Shown here: positions 54,154-62,335 of the stretch, in pieces | How positions within the stretch are numbered: position 1 is the stretch's first letter | Layout of the letters: the number at the start of each line of letters is the position of its first letter | Position numbers and translations under genes: made by a program | DNA from: JAAUUJ01 sp964392245 | GTDB lineage: Bacteria > Cyanobacteriota > Cyanobacteriia > Thermostichales > Thermostichaceae | Direction: 5' to 3' | Assembly: GCA_964392245.1 (NCBI GenBank) | Contig: CAYMOX010000015.1 | Span: forward strand, 10,001-74,000 | DNA length: 64,000 nt | The notes under the pieces: generated by a model | Databases searched by the model: none | The model's input: only the letters and a program-made list of their open reading frames with translations | Told to the model about the DNA's origin: nothing

Positions 54154-54780
54154 CTATTGATTGGCTGCCGCCAGCTCTGCCTGTAAATCAGGAATCAATA
54201 CTGCATACATTCCTCGCAGATCCCCGACTTCAAAGTTGTAGGCCAGATCCTGGGGATAGTTTGCTTTGACAAAATCTGGGCGATTCTCTTTAGCCCCATG
54301 ACAGGTCAGACAGGTGGCCTCCACATTAATGCGGCGATAGTAGCGGGTTCCCTCTACCCCATTCAGGGTTTCCCGATCCCAGTAGCCATACAGTTGCGGA
54401 TCCGCAGAGAATCTCTCCAGAGCCCGCTCAGCCGTTGCCGAATCCGGGGCATGATCAGGGTTGCGGTACTTGCTGGCGATCTGTTTCACCTGCCAGCCGT
54501 TCTCCTGGCTCAATTGCTTTGCTTGCATTCCCACAGGTTTACAGACAGCTTTAAAGGTTTCCCCTGTGGGAGCCTCGGTCATGCTTTCCAAACTACTGGC
54601 CAGCCCATGACGCAGCAGATCCAGATTCTCAATCGCCTCCACCGCCTTCGCCAGTTCTCCAGGATCAGTTGCAGCCTGAGCACGGGGGGTAAAGCCAAGG
54701 CAGAAGGTCAAAACGAGAGTGAACAGAATCAGGATCAGAGGCGAAAGAGTTCTGACTGGGAAGGGAATCAATCGTTGCAT
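54154..54780 (-). CDS. Tll0287-like/DUF3365 c-heme protein
   Basis: 208 residues. N-terminal Sec signal peptide (cleavage near AQA at 36-37), then a mostly helical PAS-like sensor domain. The heme c motif CLTCHG lies at 157-161, with NRPDFVKANYPQDLAYNF after it. Tll0287-like domains are often found fused to sensor histidine kinases, but alone they are periplasmic c-type proteins of unknown function. It stands alone between the lipoprotein and the RND fragment. Confidence 0.92.
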   Translation of the reverse strand: MQRLIPFPVRTLSPLILILFTLVLTFCLGFTPRAQAATDPGELAKAVEAIENLDLLRHGLASSLESMTEAPTGETFKAVCKPVGMQAKQLSQENGWQVKQIASKYRNPDHAPDSATAERALERFSADPQLYGYWDRETLNGVEGTRYYRRINVEATCLTCHGAKENRPDFVKANYPQDLAYNFEVGDLRGMYAVLIPDLQAELAAANQ

Positions 54781-54822
54781 GAAGAATCTCCAAGGATGTT
54801 GAACAACTGCAAAGCGAAGTCC

Positions 54823-55083
54823 TCAGGACAGTTCTAGATGGGAGGGTAAAGCCATCCTTTCAGGAGGCTGGGGTTGAACCGATCCAGAGTGATGCCGGAT
54901 CTGATCTCTGTAGTACCAGAGGGGAATCATGATCAGGGTAAGCGCAGAAGAGGTGAGCATGCCCGCAAGCAATGACCAGGCCAACCCTGACCACACGGGA
55001 TCATTGAGAATAGAGAGGGTTCCCAGCATGGTGGTAACACTGGTGAGGAGAATCGGACGGAAGCGCACAGCCACCTCAACCAT
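54823..55083 (-). pseudogene. C-terminal remnant of an RND efflux pump permease
   Basis: 86 residues beginning EVAVRFRPILLTSVTTMLGTLSI, exactly the conserved region before the last two transmembrane helices of RND inner-membrane pumps (AcrB/HAE1, CzcA-like). After that come two TM segments (about 30-50 and 45-60) and a polar tail. The rest of a 1,000-residue pump is missing, and the next five bases are the stop of a radical-SAM gene. It cannot work as a pump; it is a gene fragment. Confidence 0.75.
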
Positions 55084-55088
55084 CCTGT

Positions 55089-55901
55089 CTAGGACTCTGG
55101 ACCCAAGGGAGCACAGCGTACGTGGATCCCTGTGGCTGATCGGATCCGATCGGCAAAATCTGTTAGTACCCCCTGATGGACACAGTTCAGCTTGCGCAGG
55201 CCGTGGGTTTGAGTTCCCAGGGGAGGGTGGTTGCCCCGCGCCCAGATCTGACGGGAAAGCACTCGGGGCCGGGAAGGGATATTTAACTGCACCTCATTCG
55301 GTTGCACCCGTTGCAACAGCTGGATGTAGGCGGACTCCTCCTGCTCCAACCAGGGGGACAGGATCATGGTCTGCAGCGCCAGATGCCCCGCATACTCCTG
55401 ACGAAAGAGTTCCAGTCCCAGCAGGATCTCCTCCAGATTAAAGTCTTCCAGCGGACGATTCACCCTCGCCACCTGAGCAGGCGTGATCCCATCCAGCTTC
55501 ACCGCCACCTGATCCGCCAGAGCTAACTCCAGTCGTACCCCCTGATCCCGCAAGAGGGTGCCATTACTTAATACCACCACCGGATGATGAGTCTGCGCTC
55601 TCAGCGCTCTGATTACCTCCCCCAAATTCTGGGCCAGGGTGGGTTCGCCACTGCCGCTGATGGTCACCACATCAAAGGGATCCCAGGGCTGATAGGAACG
55701 GAGATAGGCCATTACCTGCTCTGTAGACACAAACACCTGGCGGAGGGTACAGCGCTCCTGAACCTCACCCAACTGGCAGTAGACGCAGTTGAAGGAACAA
55801 GTGGTGACAGGACCGATCAGATCGATGCCTAGGGAGCGACCAAATCGCCATGAATCCACGGGACCATAAACGGGGTGAAAGGGAAGAGGAAGTAAAGTCA
55901 T
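55089..55901 (-). CDS. Radical SAM protein, COG0731-like
   Basis: 270 residues. Iron-sulfur/SAM motif CSFNCVYCQ (Cys35, Cys39, Cys42, the CX3CX2C pattern), then FDVVTISGSGEPTL (about 76-89), and NGTLLRDQGV (about 113-122), as in COG0731 Fe-S oxidoreductases related to wyosine-type tRNA enzymes. The actual substrate is unknown. Its ATG lies 14 bases after a truncated adaptor gene and its stop five bases before a truncated RND gene, so it looks as if it had been placed between two parts of a former efflux operon. Confidence 0.87.
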   Translation of the reverse strand: MTLLPLPFHPVYGPVDSWRFGRSLGIDLIGPVTTCSFNCVYCQLGEVQERCTLRQVFVSTEQVMAYLRSYQPWDPFDVVTISGSGEPTLAQNLGEVIRALRAQTHHPVVVLSNGTLLRDQGVRLELALADQVAVKLDGITPAQVARVNRPLEDFNLEEILLGLELFRQEYAGHLALQTMILSPWLEQEESAYIQLLQRVQPNEVQLNIPSRPRVLSRQIWARGNHPPLGTQTHGLRKLNCVHQGVLTDFADRIRSATGIHVRCAPLGPES

Positions 55902-55915
55902 TAGGATCTCCTGTC

Positions 55916-56299
55916 TCAGGATGAGGTAAGTGCCTGACCGTGCTGCAATTGGGCAGGGGGACGGCGAACCACCGCCTGAAACACCCCGGTAATTCCCAAC
56001 CGTTCCACCACCTCTTCTGCCGGAATCAGGAGGGCTGTGCGTTCGGGTGCGGCCAGGATCAGGCGACTAAACAAACCGGGGATCGCATTGACCTGTGGGG
56101 GCAGATCCACCTTGAACACCACACTGCGGGCCACCGGATCGGCACTAGGAATGATCTGGCTGAGGGTTCCTTCCACCTCCTGGCCCAGCGCATCCAGACT
56201 TACCGTTACCGACTGTCCGATCGTGAGGGTGACCAAGTCCACCGCCTCCAGCGTTCCCCAGCGGGGAGCCGATGCCAACCTGCCTTGTCTCTTTGTCAT
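55916..56299 (-). pseudogene. Remnant of an RND membrane-fusion (HlyD-type) adaptor
   Basis: 127 residues. From about residue 18 the text TLEAVDLVTLTIGQSVTVSLDAL...IPSADPVARSVVFKVDLP is the beta-barrel region of periplasmic adaptor subunits, and TALLIPAEEVVERLGITGVFQAV is their C-terminal part. The N-terminal membrane anchor and hairpin are absent and the C-terminus ends early, out of the usual frame. It overlaps the ArsR stop by ATGA, so it may still be translated, but it cannot form a complete adaptor. Confidence 0.7.
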
Positions 56300-56604
56300 T
56301 GCTCATGCCCCCTGTTCATTTGTCCACAGAGATTGAGTAAGTCACGATCCGCCACTTGGTAGTAGCGCCAGCTGCCCACCCGCCGACACCGAACCACCCC
56401 TGCATCCTTAAGCAGTCGTAAGTGCTTGGAAACATTCGCCTGGCTCAGCCCTGTGGCCTGACAGATCTCCTGCACGCTTAACTCCCGTTCACAAATCGCC
56501 CCCAGAATTTGTAGACGGGCCGCCTCACTGAGAAGTTTGAAGCGGCTGGCAATGATCTCTGCCATCTCCGGGGCAGCAAAACTTGTTGACATGGATCCCG
56601 TCAC
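56296..56604 (-). CDS. ArsR/SmtB family transcriptional regulator
   Basis: 102 residues. Winged helix-turn-helix with LSVQEICQATGLSQANVSKHLRLL (about 42-65) as helix-turn-helix. Cysteines at about 38, 48, 73 and 93. Cys38 and Cys93 lie in positions comparable to the paired cysteines of persulfide-sensing BigR/SqrR repressors, so a sulfide or persulfide signal is proposed. The gene overlaps the SQR stop by GTGA, with AGGAGG upstream of its GTG start. It is in the same operon as SQR, which such repressors often control. Confidence 0.88.
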   Translation of the reverse strand: MTGSMSTSFAAPEMAEIIASRFKLLSEAARLQILGAICERELSVQEICQATGLSQANVSKHLRLLKDAGVVRCRRVGSWRYYQVADRDLLNLCGQMNRGHEQ

Positions 56605-57908
56605 AACAGGCTGACCTCCTGCTTTTCAGTCCTGGGTTCTTCGGAGAGGGGTTCCACCAGCCGCAGACCAACGCTGCGCAATCCCAGCCGCTCAAACCAG
56701 GGTACCGCCGCCCCCCAGCGCATTTTGGCCAGAAAGTAGTGCTCGAAGGATTTCTTGGCCCAGCTCACCCAGGGTCCTTGCATGGCAATGGCTCGCCGTC
56801 GCCGCCCTAACTCTGGGACCGGTAGTACCGGATCCGCCAGAAAGAGAATGCCCGTGTTACCAAAGTCAGCAAAACAGATGGCCTCGAGAGTCGGAGCCAT
56901 CAACTTGTCCTGAACAACACCCAGATGCACGGCAATGTTATGGGCGACCGCCATCCCCATGGCTTCGGTCATCTGCCCTGTTTTGGGAACACCAACAGGC
57001 AGGGGCGTCGGCTCTGGGGGTTGAAGTTGAGTCACCACCCCCACGCTGTAGACCGAGGCCAGATCGGGATGTTGATAGGTGGGGAGGACCGGCACAAACC
57101 CCTTGGCATCGGTTAACCCGGGGACCTCTTGCAGAAAACTGGCTCCCCGAAATGGGGGCAGCAGCATGGAAAAGGCCTGGGGCAGGGTGCGGCCATCCCT
57201 GAGGCGGATCCAGTCGGGACCAATCTCCTCAATGGCAGTATTCTCCAGGATCTGAACATTCCGCTTTTGCATGAGTTTGTGCACCAGCTCCGCTGAGTTG
57301 GCCATTCCCCCAATGCCTAGATGTCCGGCATACGGTTCGGGTGTCACCAGAGTGATGGGAACCTGGGAGCGGAGTCCCTTCTGACGCAAAACATGGTCTG
57401 CAAGTAAAGCAAACTCGTAGGCAGGACCAAAACAGCTGGCTCCAGGAACAGCCCCCACGACTAAAGGCCCTGGGTTGTCCAGAAAGCGCCGCCAGGCAGC
57501 CCGGGCCATCTCAGCATGATGGGGATTGCAAACCGATTGGGTGTAGCCTTGATCCGGTCCCAGGCCTGGAACATCATCCATGGCCAGATCTGCACCCGTT
57601 GCCACCACCAGGTAGTCATAGGTGAACCTTTCTTGCCCCACCTCCAGGGTTTGCGTCTGCACATCCAGATGGTGCACATCTCCCTGCCGCCACTCAATGC
57701 CCATGCCCGTCACCCGCTCAGGCAGATCCACTTGAATCTGTTCCAGTGGGATCAGATCCAGCCCCACCCAGGGTAAAGAGGGAATAAAAGTAAACTTTGA
57801 GGAATTCGAAATGAGCGTGATCCGGTGCTCTCGAGGCAGAAGGTGGCGAAGCTCATAGGCGGTAGGTAAGCCTCCCAACCCTGCGCCAATCACGATGATG
57901 TGTGCCAT
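56601..57908 (-). CDS. sqr: Sulfide:quinone reductase-like flavoprotein
   Basis: 435 residues. FAD/NAD-linked two-dinucleotide fold with GAGLGGLPTAYEL at about 8-20 and the quinone-site motif GVPKTGQMTEAMG (about 306-318) typical of sulfide:quinone reductases. The three redox-related cysteines of the family are at 127, 159 and 345 (SVCNPHH, GASCFGP, AICFADFG). This enzyme oxidises sulfide to polysulfide and passes electrons to the quinone pool at the membrane. An ArsR repressor gene overlaps its stop by GTGA, giving a self-contained sulfide-response unit. Confidence 0.88.
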   Translation of the reverse strand: MAHIIVIGAGLGGLPTAYELRHLLPREHRITLISNSSKFTFIPSLPWVGLDLIPLEQIQVDLPERVTGMGIEWRQGDVHHLDVQTQTLEVGQERFTYDYLVVATGADLAMDDVPGLGPDQGYTQSVCNPHHAEMARAAWRRFLDNPGPLVVGAVPGASCFGPAYEFALLADHVLRQKGLRSQVPITLVTPEPYAGHLGIGGMANSAELVHKLMQKRNVQILENTAIEEIGPDWIRLRDGRTLPQAFSMLLPPFRGASFLQEVPGLTDAKGFVPVLPTYQHPDLASVYSVGVVTQLQPPEPTPLPVGVPKTGQMTEAMGMAVAHNIAVHLGVVQDKLMAPTLEAICFADFGNTGILFLADPVLPVPELGRRRRAIAMQGPWVSWAKKSFEHYFLAKMRWGAAVPWFERLGLRSVGLRLVEPLSEEPRTEKQEVSLL

Positions 57909-57953
57909 AGAAGTGACCCATAGTAAAGCGTTGCTTGCTGGCGGGGTTGGCCC

Positions 57954-58586
57954 TTAGTGGGCAAGGCCCAGATGCTCATGTCCGCCCCAATAGCCTGTAA
58001 ACAGGCGTGTCCCATCCGGCAGGATGTGAATCTCCACCTGATCACTGGCCCATTGCATCCGGTCCCTAAGTTCGGGGTTGAAAACATGCACCTGCTGATT
58101 GCGAGAAGATACCAGGGACTGGGGATCATGGATGGCCTGGGATTCCAGAAAGGGACCATCCACCAGCACATCCAGCTCCTGTAATAAATCGGCTGCGGCT
58201 GGAGGGGCCTGGGCAGATTGCAATTCCTGCAGCCGGAACCCACTGAAGGCCATCACATTCAAACCTGCTTTTTTCACCCGTCGGGCCAGATCCGCCAGTC
58301 CTGCTGCCTGCCAGAAGGGTTCACCTCCCGAAAAGGTCACGCCCTCGTGGTCAGGATTGTCTAGGATCTCCTGGGCCAGGTGCTCAATGGCGTAGAGCTG
58401 ATTCAAGCGAAAGGGCCAGGACTGGGGATTAAAACAACCCGAGCAGCCGCGATGACAGCCCTGGACCCAGACCACAGCACGACATCCCGGACCATTCACC
58501 TGCGATTGCCCCACATAGCCCATCAGGTTGAGGAATCCTGGCGGGATCTGCAGTAACATGCGCTCTGGAGTTGAATCCTCTGTCAT
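57954..58586 (-). CDS. NrdG-like radical SAM activating protein
   Basis: 210 residues from the ATG at 58586 (MTEDSTPERM), which has GGAGG in front; the frame is open to 58631 but without a site. Motif CHRGCSGCF (Cys44, Cys48, Cys51) with VTFSGGEPFWQ (about 84-94) is the radical-SAM signature of anaerobic ribonucleotide reductase activases and related 4Fe-4S single-cluster proteins. No NrdD gene is in the window. The true partner glycyl-radical enzyme or target is unknown. It lies 45 bases upstream of the SQR gene on the same strand. Confidence 0.85.
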   Translation of the reverse strand: MTEDSTPERMLLQIPPGFLNLMGYVGQSQVNGPGCRAVVWVQGCHRGCSGCFNPQSWPFRLNQLYAIEHLAQEILDNPDHEGVTFSGGEPFWQAAGLADLARRVKKAGLNVMAFSGFRLQELQSAQAPPAAADLLQELDVLVDGPFLESQAIHDPQSLVSSRNQQVHVFNPELRDRMQWASDQVEIHILPDGTRLFTGYWGGHEHLGLAH

Positions 58587-58603
58587 CGCACACCTCCAAT
58601 CGA

Positions 58604-59122
58604 TCAGGATCGAGCTGCCACCTTCTGCCATTCCCGGATCACCCTGGCCGGGATCGGAATCACAACCGTCGTGCCAGCGGATGCTTGCAGAAACAATTGC
58701 AAAGGAATTTCAGGCTTGAGAACGGGGAGGAGACCCTGGAGATCGTACTGGCCCACATTGCCCTCGGGAGGGGCTGACCCAAACACCTGGTCCGTCACGT
58801 CAGGGGCTTGATAACGCTGACCTAAGGAGGTGACGAGCTCCAGAGGGTGGGGATGTTGCACCTCGGTCACCCCAGGGAAACCCACCAGCCGTAGTGTCAA
58901 CGGACTCTCGCCCTCAGGCCGGATCCGCTTAAAAACAATGGCCTGCCATCCCTGGGCAGTGCGATCGTTCAGCGTTTCTCGGGATTGATAGAGAACCTGC
59001 CCTGGCGCCTCCGTTTGCTGCAGAATCACCGCCGAGACGGGCAAAGGCCAGAAGCCTCCACCGATCCAGAAAATGATCCCCAGCAACAAACCCAGCCACC
59101 CCAGCCCCTTGCGTTGCGCCAT
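58604..59122 (-). CDS. DUF3122 family exported protein
   Basis: 172 residues from the ATG at 59122 (MAQRKGLGW); a GTG at 59134 is possible. The N-terminus has a hydrophobic helix (about 8-32) that serves as signal peptide or anchor, and the rest is a beta-rich domain with QSRETLNDRTAQGWQAIVFK and RLVGFPGV, recognisable as DUF3122, a cyanobacterial family of unknown function. A conserved C-terminal VIPIPARVIREWQ is present. It ends 17 bases before the NrdG-like start. Confidence 0.85.
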   Translation of the reverse strand: MAQRKGLGWLGLLLGIIFWIGGGFWPLPVSAVILQQTEAPGQVLYQSRETLNDRTAQGWQAIVFKRIRPEGESPLTLRLVGFPGVTEVQHPHPLELVTSLGQRYQAPDVTDQVFGSAPPEGNVGQYDLQGLLPVLKPEIPLQLFLQASAGTTVVIPIPARVIREWQKVAARS

Positions 59123-59350
59123 ATCTCGCCCCACCGATCCTGTTGAGCAGACGAACCTAAGCAGAACAAACTCGATCCATCCCCCTTGAGAATACCTTTT
59201 ATATTACTATTTAGCAATACAGCGATTGAGTAGAATCCTAAAGCTCTGTAAACTTGGGGTAACAATGACTGCGGAATGAGGTTGTTTCCAGTCCGGGGAA
59301 AGCAAAAGAAGCGCCTACAATAAAGGTGTGTCCATTATTGCTTGATGATT

Positions 59351-59854
59351 ATGTCCTTCGATAATCTACGCGGCCTCTACCAGCAGGTGATTTTGGAACG
59401 CTACAAAAAGCCCCGACATCGCGGCACCACCGATCCCATTCACCGGCAGCAGCGTGGACATAATCCCTCTTGCGGAGACACAATTGACCTGACCCTGCAA
59501 CTGGATCCAGAGCAGGCACGCATTGAGGATGTCAAGTTTACAGGGGAAGGGTGCGCCATCGCGATGGCCTCTGCTGATCTGATGTCTGAAGCTCTTAAAG
59601 GACGCACCTTGACCGAAGCGCTTGCTTTTGTGGAAAATTTTCAAAACATGATGAAAGGGGATGGGGAGTTTCCCAGAGAGCAACGCTCACTCAATGCCAT
59701 GAAAGGGGTGGCTCAGTTTCCGGTCCGGATTAAATGTGCAACCTTACCCTGGCACACCCTCAAATATGCCCTGGAATCCAATCTGACGAAGAGTTCGGAG
59801 TTTGTCAGTAACGAGTCGGAGGATGAAGCAGTGGCCCCATCGCTTTCCTCCTAA
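59351..59854 (+). CDS. sufU: SufU/NifU-type iron-sulfur cluster scaffold
   Basis: 167 residues from the ATG at 59351 (MSFDNLRGLY); in-frame TTG 59342 and ATG 59345 also occur. SufU receives sulfur from the cysteine desulfurase and builds Fe-S clusters. Zinc/cluster ligands are visible: Cys41 and Asp43 (NPSCGDTI), Cys68 (GEGCAIA) and Cys129 (RIKCATLPW). The insert after residue 95 is typical of SufU rather than IscU. A TACAAT hexamer at 59315-59320 may be the -10 box. It is convergent with the TetR gene, 17 bases apart. Confidence 0.93.
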   Translation: MSFDNLRGLYQQVILERYKKPRHRGTTDPIHRQQRGHNPSCGDTIDLTLQLDPEQARIEDVKFTGEGCAIAMASADLMSEALKGRTLTEALAFVENFQNMMKGDGEFPREQRSLNAMKGVAQFPVRIKCATLPWHTLKYALESNLTKSSEFVSNESEDEAVAPSLSS

Positions 59855-59871
59855 TGCTGGATGCCATGACC

Positions 59872-60495
59872 TCAGGGATCCAGGCCTTTTGGAGTCTGCA
59901 AGCTCTGGATCCAGAAGTTCACACACCACAGCAACCAGTCCAGGCTCCTGTCCTCTAGTGCTACTGTCTCTGATAGCGGGGGAAAAGTGGCAGTGATCTG
60001 CATGACTGCGCATCCCAGAATCAATAAGTGCAGCGTCGCTGCGGCCTGGGAAAGCTGGGGGTGCTCCAGGTCTGTCTCCACCACCTGCTCGAGATAGATC
60101 TCCAACTGCCCTTGAGCCTGCAGAAACCCCTGCTGCAATGCCAGACGATGGGCCTCTGAAAACAAATCCGCTTCCCCCACCACCGAGCGCACCAGTTCCG
60201 GGTTTTCCACAAGGGCGCAAAAGCATCGGTGAGCGTAGCGCTTGATATTCTCATGCCACTGTCCACCCGCATCCATGGGGGGAAAGTCGGTGATCCCCCG
60301 AAACACCCCCAGATCCGCAAAGACCGCCAGCAGTAGACCCTGCTTAGATTTGAAGTGACGGAATAAGGTGACTTCATTCACCCCTGCAGCTTCAGCAATC
60401 TGACGCGTGGTGGTATGGGTGATCCCCTGTCTTGCAAACAATTCTTTCGCGGTATTCAGAAGTCGTTGACGTGTGGTATGACTGAATTTGGGCAT
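59872..60495 (-). CDS. TetR/AcrR family transcriptional regulator
   Basis: 207 residues from the ATG at 60495 (MPKFSH). The N-terminal DNA-binding domain shows RLLNTAKELFARQGITHTT, then IAEAAGVNEVTLFRHFKSKQGLL (about 34-56), the TetR helix-turn-helix. The ligand domain is helical with several Cys and Trp. It faces the fatty-acid desaturase gene. Two perfect 15-bp inverted repeats (GCAAGT-N3-ACTTGC) lie upstream of its start and form likely operators, so it probably represses itself and perhaps the desaturase; a fatty-acid or membrane signal is plausible but inferred. Confidence 0.92.
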   Translation of the reverse strand: MPKFSHTTRQRLLNTAKELFARQGITHTTTRQIAEAAGVNEVTLFRHFKSKQGLLLAVFADLGVFRGITDFPPMDAGGQWHENIKRYAHRCFCALVENPELVRSVVGEADLFSEAHRLALQQGFLQAQGQLEIYLEQVVETDLEHPQLSQAAATLHLLILGCAVMQITATFPPLSETVALEDRSLDWLLWCVNFWIQSLQTPKGLDP

Positions 60496-60500
60496 AAAGT

Positions 60501-60515
60501 GCAAGTAAGACTTGC
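60501..60515. promoter_or_regulatory. TetR operator candidate O1
   Basis: GCAAGT-AAG-ACTTGC, a perfect 15-base palindrome five bases upstream of the TetR start codon, where a bound repressor would block initiation. It matches O2 in both arms. Confidence 0.7.
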
Positions 60516-60549
60516 ATTTACCCTGGAATATCGTTAGGCTGAATGTCAA

Positions 60550-60564
60550 GCAAGTATCACTTGC
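60550..60564. promoter_or_regulatory. TetR operator candidate O2
   Basis: GCAAGT-ATC-ACTTGC, a second perfect palindrome with the same arms, 49 bases from O1, lying between the TetR gene and the desaturase. Two equal sites are as expected for an autoregulated divergent promoter region. Confidence 0.7.
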
Positions 60565-60718
60565 ACCATGGTTGTCTAGTCTTCATCTCCCCTCTGGGGG
60601 TTTCCTTCAGGTCCTGGGAAGCTGGTGCTAGCTTCGATTATGGGTTGGTCCCAGAAGATTGTGGCCTTCCTTCAGGATCTCTACAGTTGGAATGCGATTA
60701 AGGGGTTTGTCTTCATTC

Positions 60719-61567
60719 ATGAGTGTCTCCGTTTCTAGTGAGTCAGCTTTGCAGCCTGAGGTTGCTCCCGCCAAATATTGTTGGCTTCATATCACCTTTT
60801 TTGGTGTGTTTCATCTTGTTGCCCTGATCAGTGGTATCTACTTCTTTTCCTGGTCGGCCCTGGGAATCGCGGTGCTCCTGCACTGGATGTTTGGCAGTCT
60901 CGGGATCTGTCTTGGGTATCACCGCCTGCTCAGCCACCGCAGTTTTCAGGTGCCCAAGCTGGTTGAGTACTTCTTTGCCACATTGGGAGCTTTAGCCCTG
61001 CAGGGCGGACCCATTTTCTGGTGTGGAGGGCACCGGCAGCATCATGCCTTTACTGAGGATGTGAACAAAGATCCCTATTCCATCAAGCGGGGCTTTTGGT
61101 GGAGTCACATTCTCTGGATCCTGGCCCCTCGGGATGAGTTTTTTCAGCGCAGCCATTACAATGCCCTGGCCCCTGATCTGAGTCGCGATGCTTACTATCA
61201 ATTTCTGGATCGCTACTTCATCTTGTTGCAGATCCCGTTGGCTGGACTGCTCTACCTGCTGGGGGGTTGGCCATTTGTCTTCTATGGAATTTTTGTCCGC
61301 GCCGTGCTTCTCTGGCATTCCACCTGGTTTGTGAACTCCGCCAGCCATTACTGGGGCAATCGTCCCTATGACAGTGATGACAATGCGCGCAATCTCTGGT
61401 GGGTAGCCCTTCTCACCTATGGCGAAGGCTGGCACAACAACCACCACGCCGATCCCAAATGTGCCCGAGCGGGTCTCCACTGGTGGCAGATCGATATGAC
61501 CTACTGGGCCATTGCGCTCATGCAACGGCTGGGCATGGCCAGAAGAGTGCATCAGTCAGCCCTCTAA
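60719..61567 (+). CDS. desC: Acyl-lipid/acyl-CoA delta-9-type fatty acid desaturase
   Basis: 282 residues from the ATG at 60719; an upstream ATG at 60692 is in frame and there is no strong site for either. It is a membrane di-iron desaturase with three histidine boxes: HRLLSH (68-73), HRQHH (105-109) and HNNHH (near 237-241). Four hydrophobic helices flank them. It most resembles cyanobacterial DesC, which adds the first double bond to stearate in membrane lipids. The TetR gene with twin operators is divergent, suggesting that membrane unsaturation is transcriptionally controlled here. Confidence 0.92.
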   Translation: MSVSVSSESALQPEVAPAKYCWLHITFFGVFHLVALISGIYFFSWSALGIAVLLHWMFGSLGICLGYHRLLSHRSFQVPKLVEYFFATLGALALQGGPIFWCGGHRQHHAFTEDVNKDPYSIKRGFWWSHILWILAPRDEFFQRSHYNALAPDLSRDAYYQFLDRYFILLQIPLAGLLYLLGGWPFVFYGIFVRAVLLWHSTWFVNSASHYWGNRPYDSDDNARNLWWVALLTYGEGWHNNHHADPKCARAGLHWWQIDMTYWAIALMQRLGMARRVHQSAL

Positions 61568-61576
61568 TTTTCTGAC

Positions 61577-62302
61577 CTAGCGAACATTCCGGTACCAGCG
61601 TACGAGATCCTCTGGCTTGGCTCCTAAACGGTAGCTGAACCGGAGGATTTGCATGAGCAGAATGGTTCGCCAGGGGCCATGACGTTGCCAGCGACGACTG
61701 GAGGTGAGGATTGGTCCCTCCAGAAAGGCTCGCCGACCCCAGCTTTTCATCCGACCCGATAGTTCCAGATCCTCCATCAGCGGCTGACAGGGATATCCGC
61801 CCAAGTTCTCAAACACCTGGTGGCGGATAAAGATGCCCATGTCTCCAGTGAAATATCCCGTGAGTTGGCTGCGCCAGTTAATGGCCCAACTAAAGAGGGG
61901 ATAAGGCCATGCCTGGCTATCCAGCTGGACACGAAACCGTCCCCCCACGATATGCGGGTCCTCGAGGCTGTGGCGGATTGCATCCAGACCTCCAGGAGGT
62001 AAGCAGGAGTCCGCGTGCAGAAAGAGCAGAATCGGTGCATGGGTTTGGCTGGCTCCCCAGTTCATCTGGACAGCTCGACCTCGCTCGGGTGTCACGACCC
62101 AGCGCAAAGGATAGGTCAGGGTGGCTTCCAAGGCTGCCACCTGATCCAGGGTCGTGTCCTGGGATCCCCCGTCGGCAACGATCACCTCAAAGGGGAGACT
62201 CTGAAGTTGCAACTGGGTCAGGCAGGATGAGATGGTCTCCTCCTCCTCCAATGTGGGGATAATAATTCCGATCCGCGCAGCAGTCGAGTCACAGGAGTTC
62301 AT
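61577..62302 (-). CDS. TIGR04283-type family 2 glycosyltransferase
   Basis: 241 residues. GT-A fold with IGIIIPTLEEEETISSCL (about 11-28), VIVADGGSQDTTL (about 40-52) and FLHADSCLPP (about 93-102) with the HAD donor-metal site. TIGR04283 enzymes are annotated as arsenosugar-biosynthesis glycosyltransferases in some clusters, but no arsenic genes are near here, so the acceptor is open. The stop is convergent with the desaturase, nine bases apart. Confidence 0.9.
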   Translation of the reverse strand: MNSCDSTAARIGIIIPTLEEEETISSCLTQLQLQSLPFEVIVADGGSQDTTLDQVAALEATLTYPLRWVVTPERGRAVQMNWGASQTHAPILLFLHADSCLPPGGLDAIRHSLEDPHIVGGRFRVQLDSQAWPYPLFSWAINWRSQLTGYFTGDMGIFIRHQVFENLGGYPCQPLMEDLELSGRMKSWGRRAFLEGPILTSSRRWQRHGPWRTILLMQILRFSYRLGAKPEDLVRWYRNVR

Positions 62303-62335
62303 GATCGTTTAGATCATCCTCTTGCCTGAGTGGGG

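Noticed and set aside
60196..60212. TTTTCCACA as a further DnaA box
   Set aside because: It is a single copy inside the TetR coding sequence with no neighbours, so it is probably chance.
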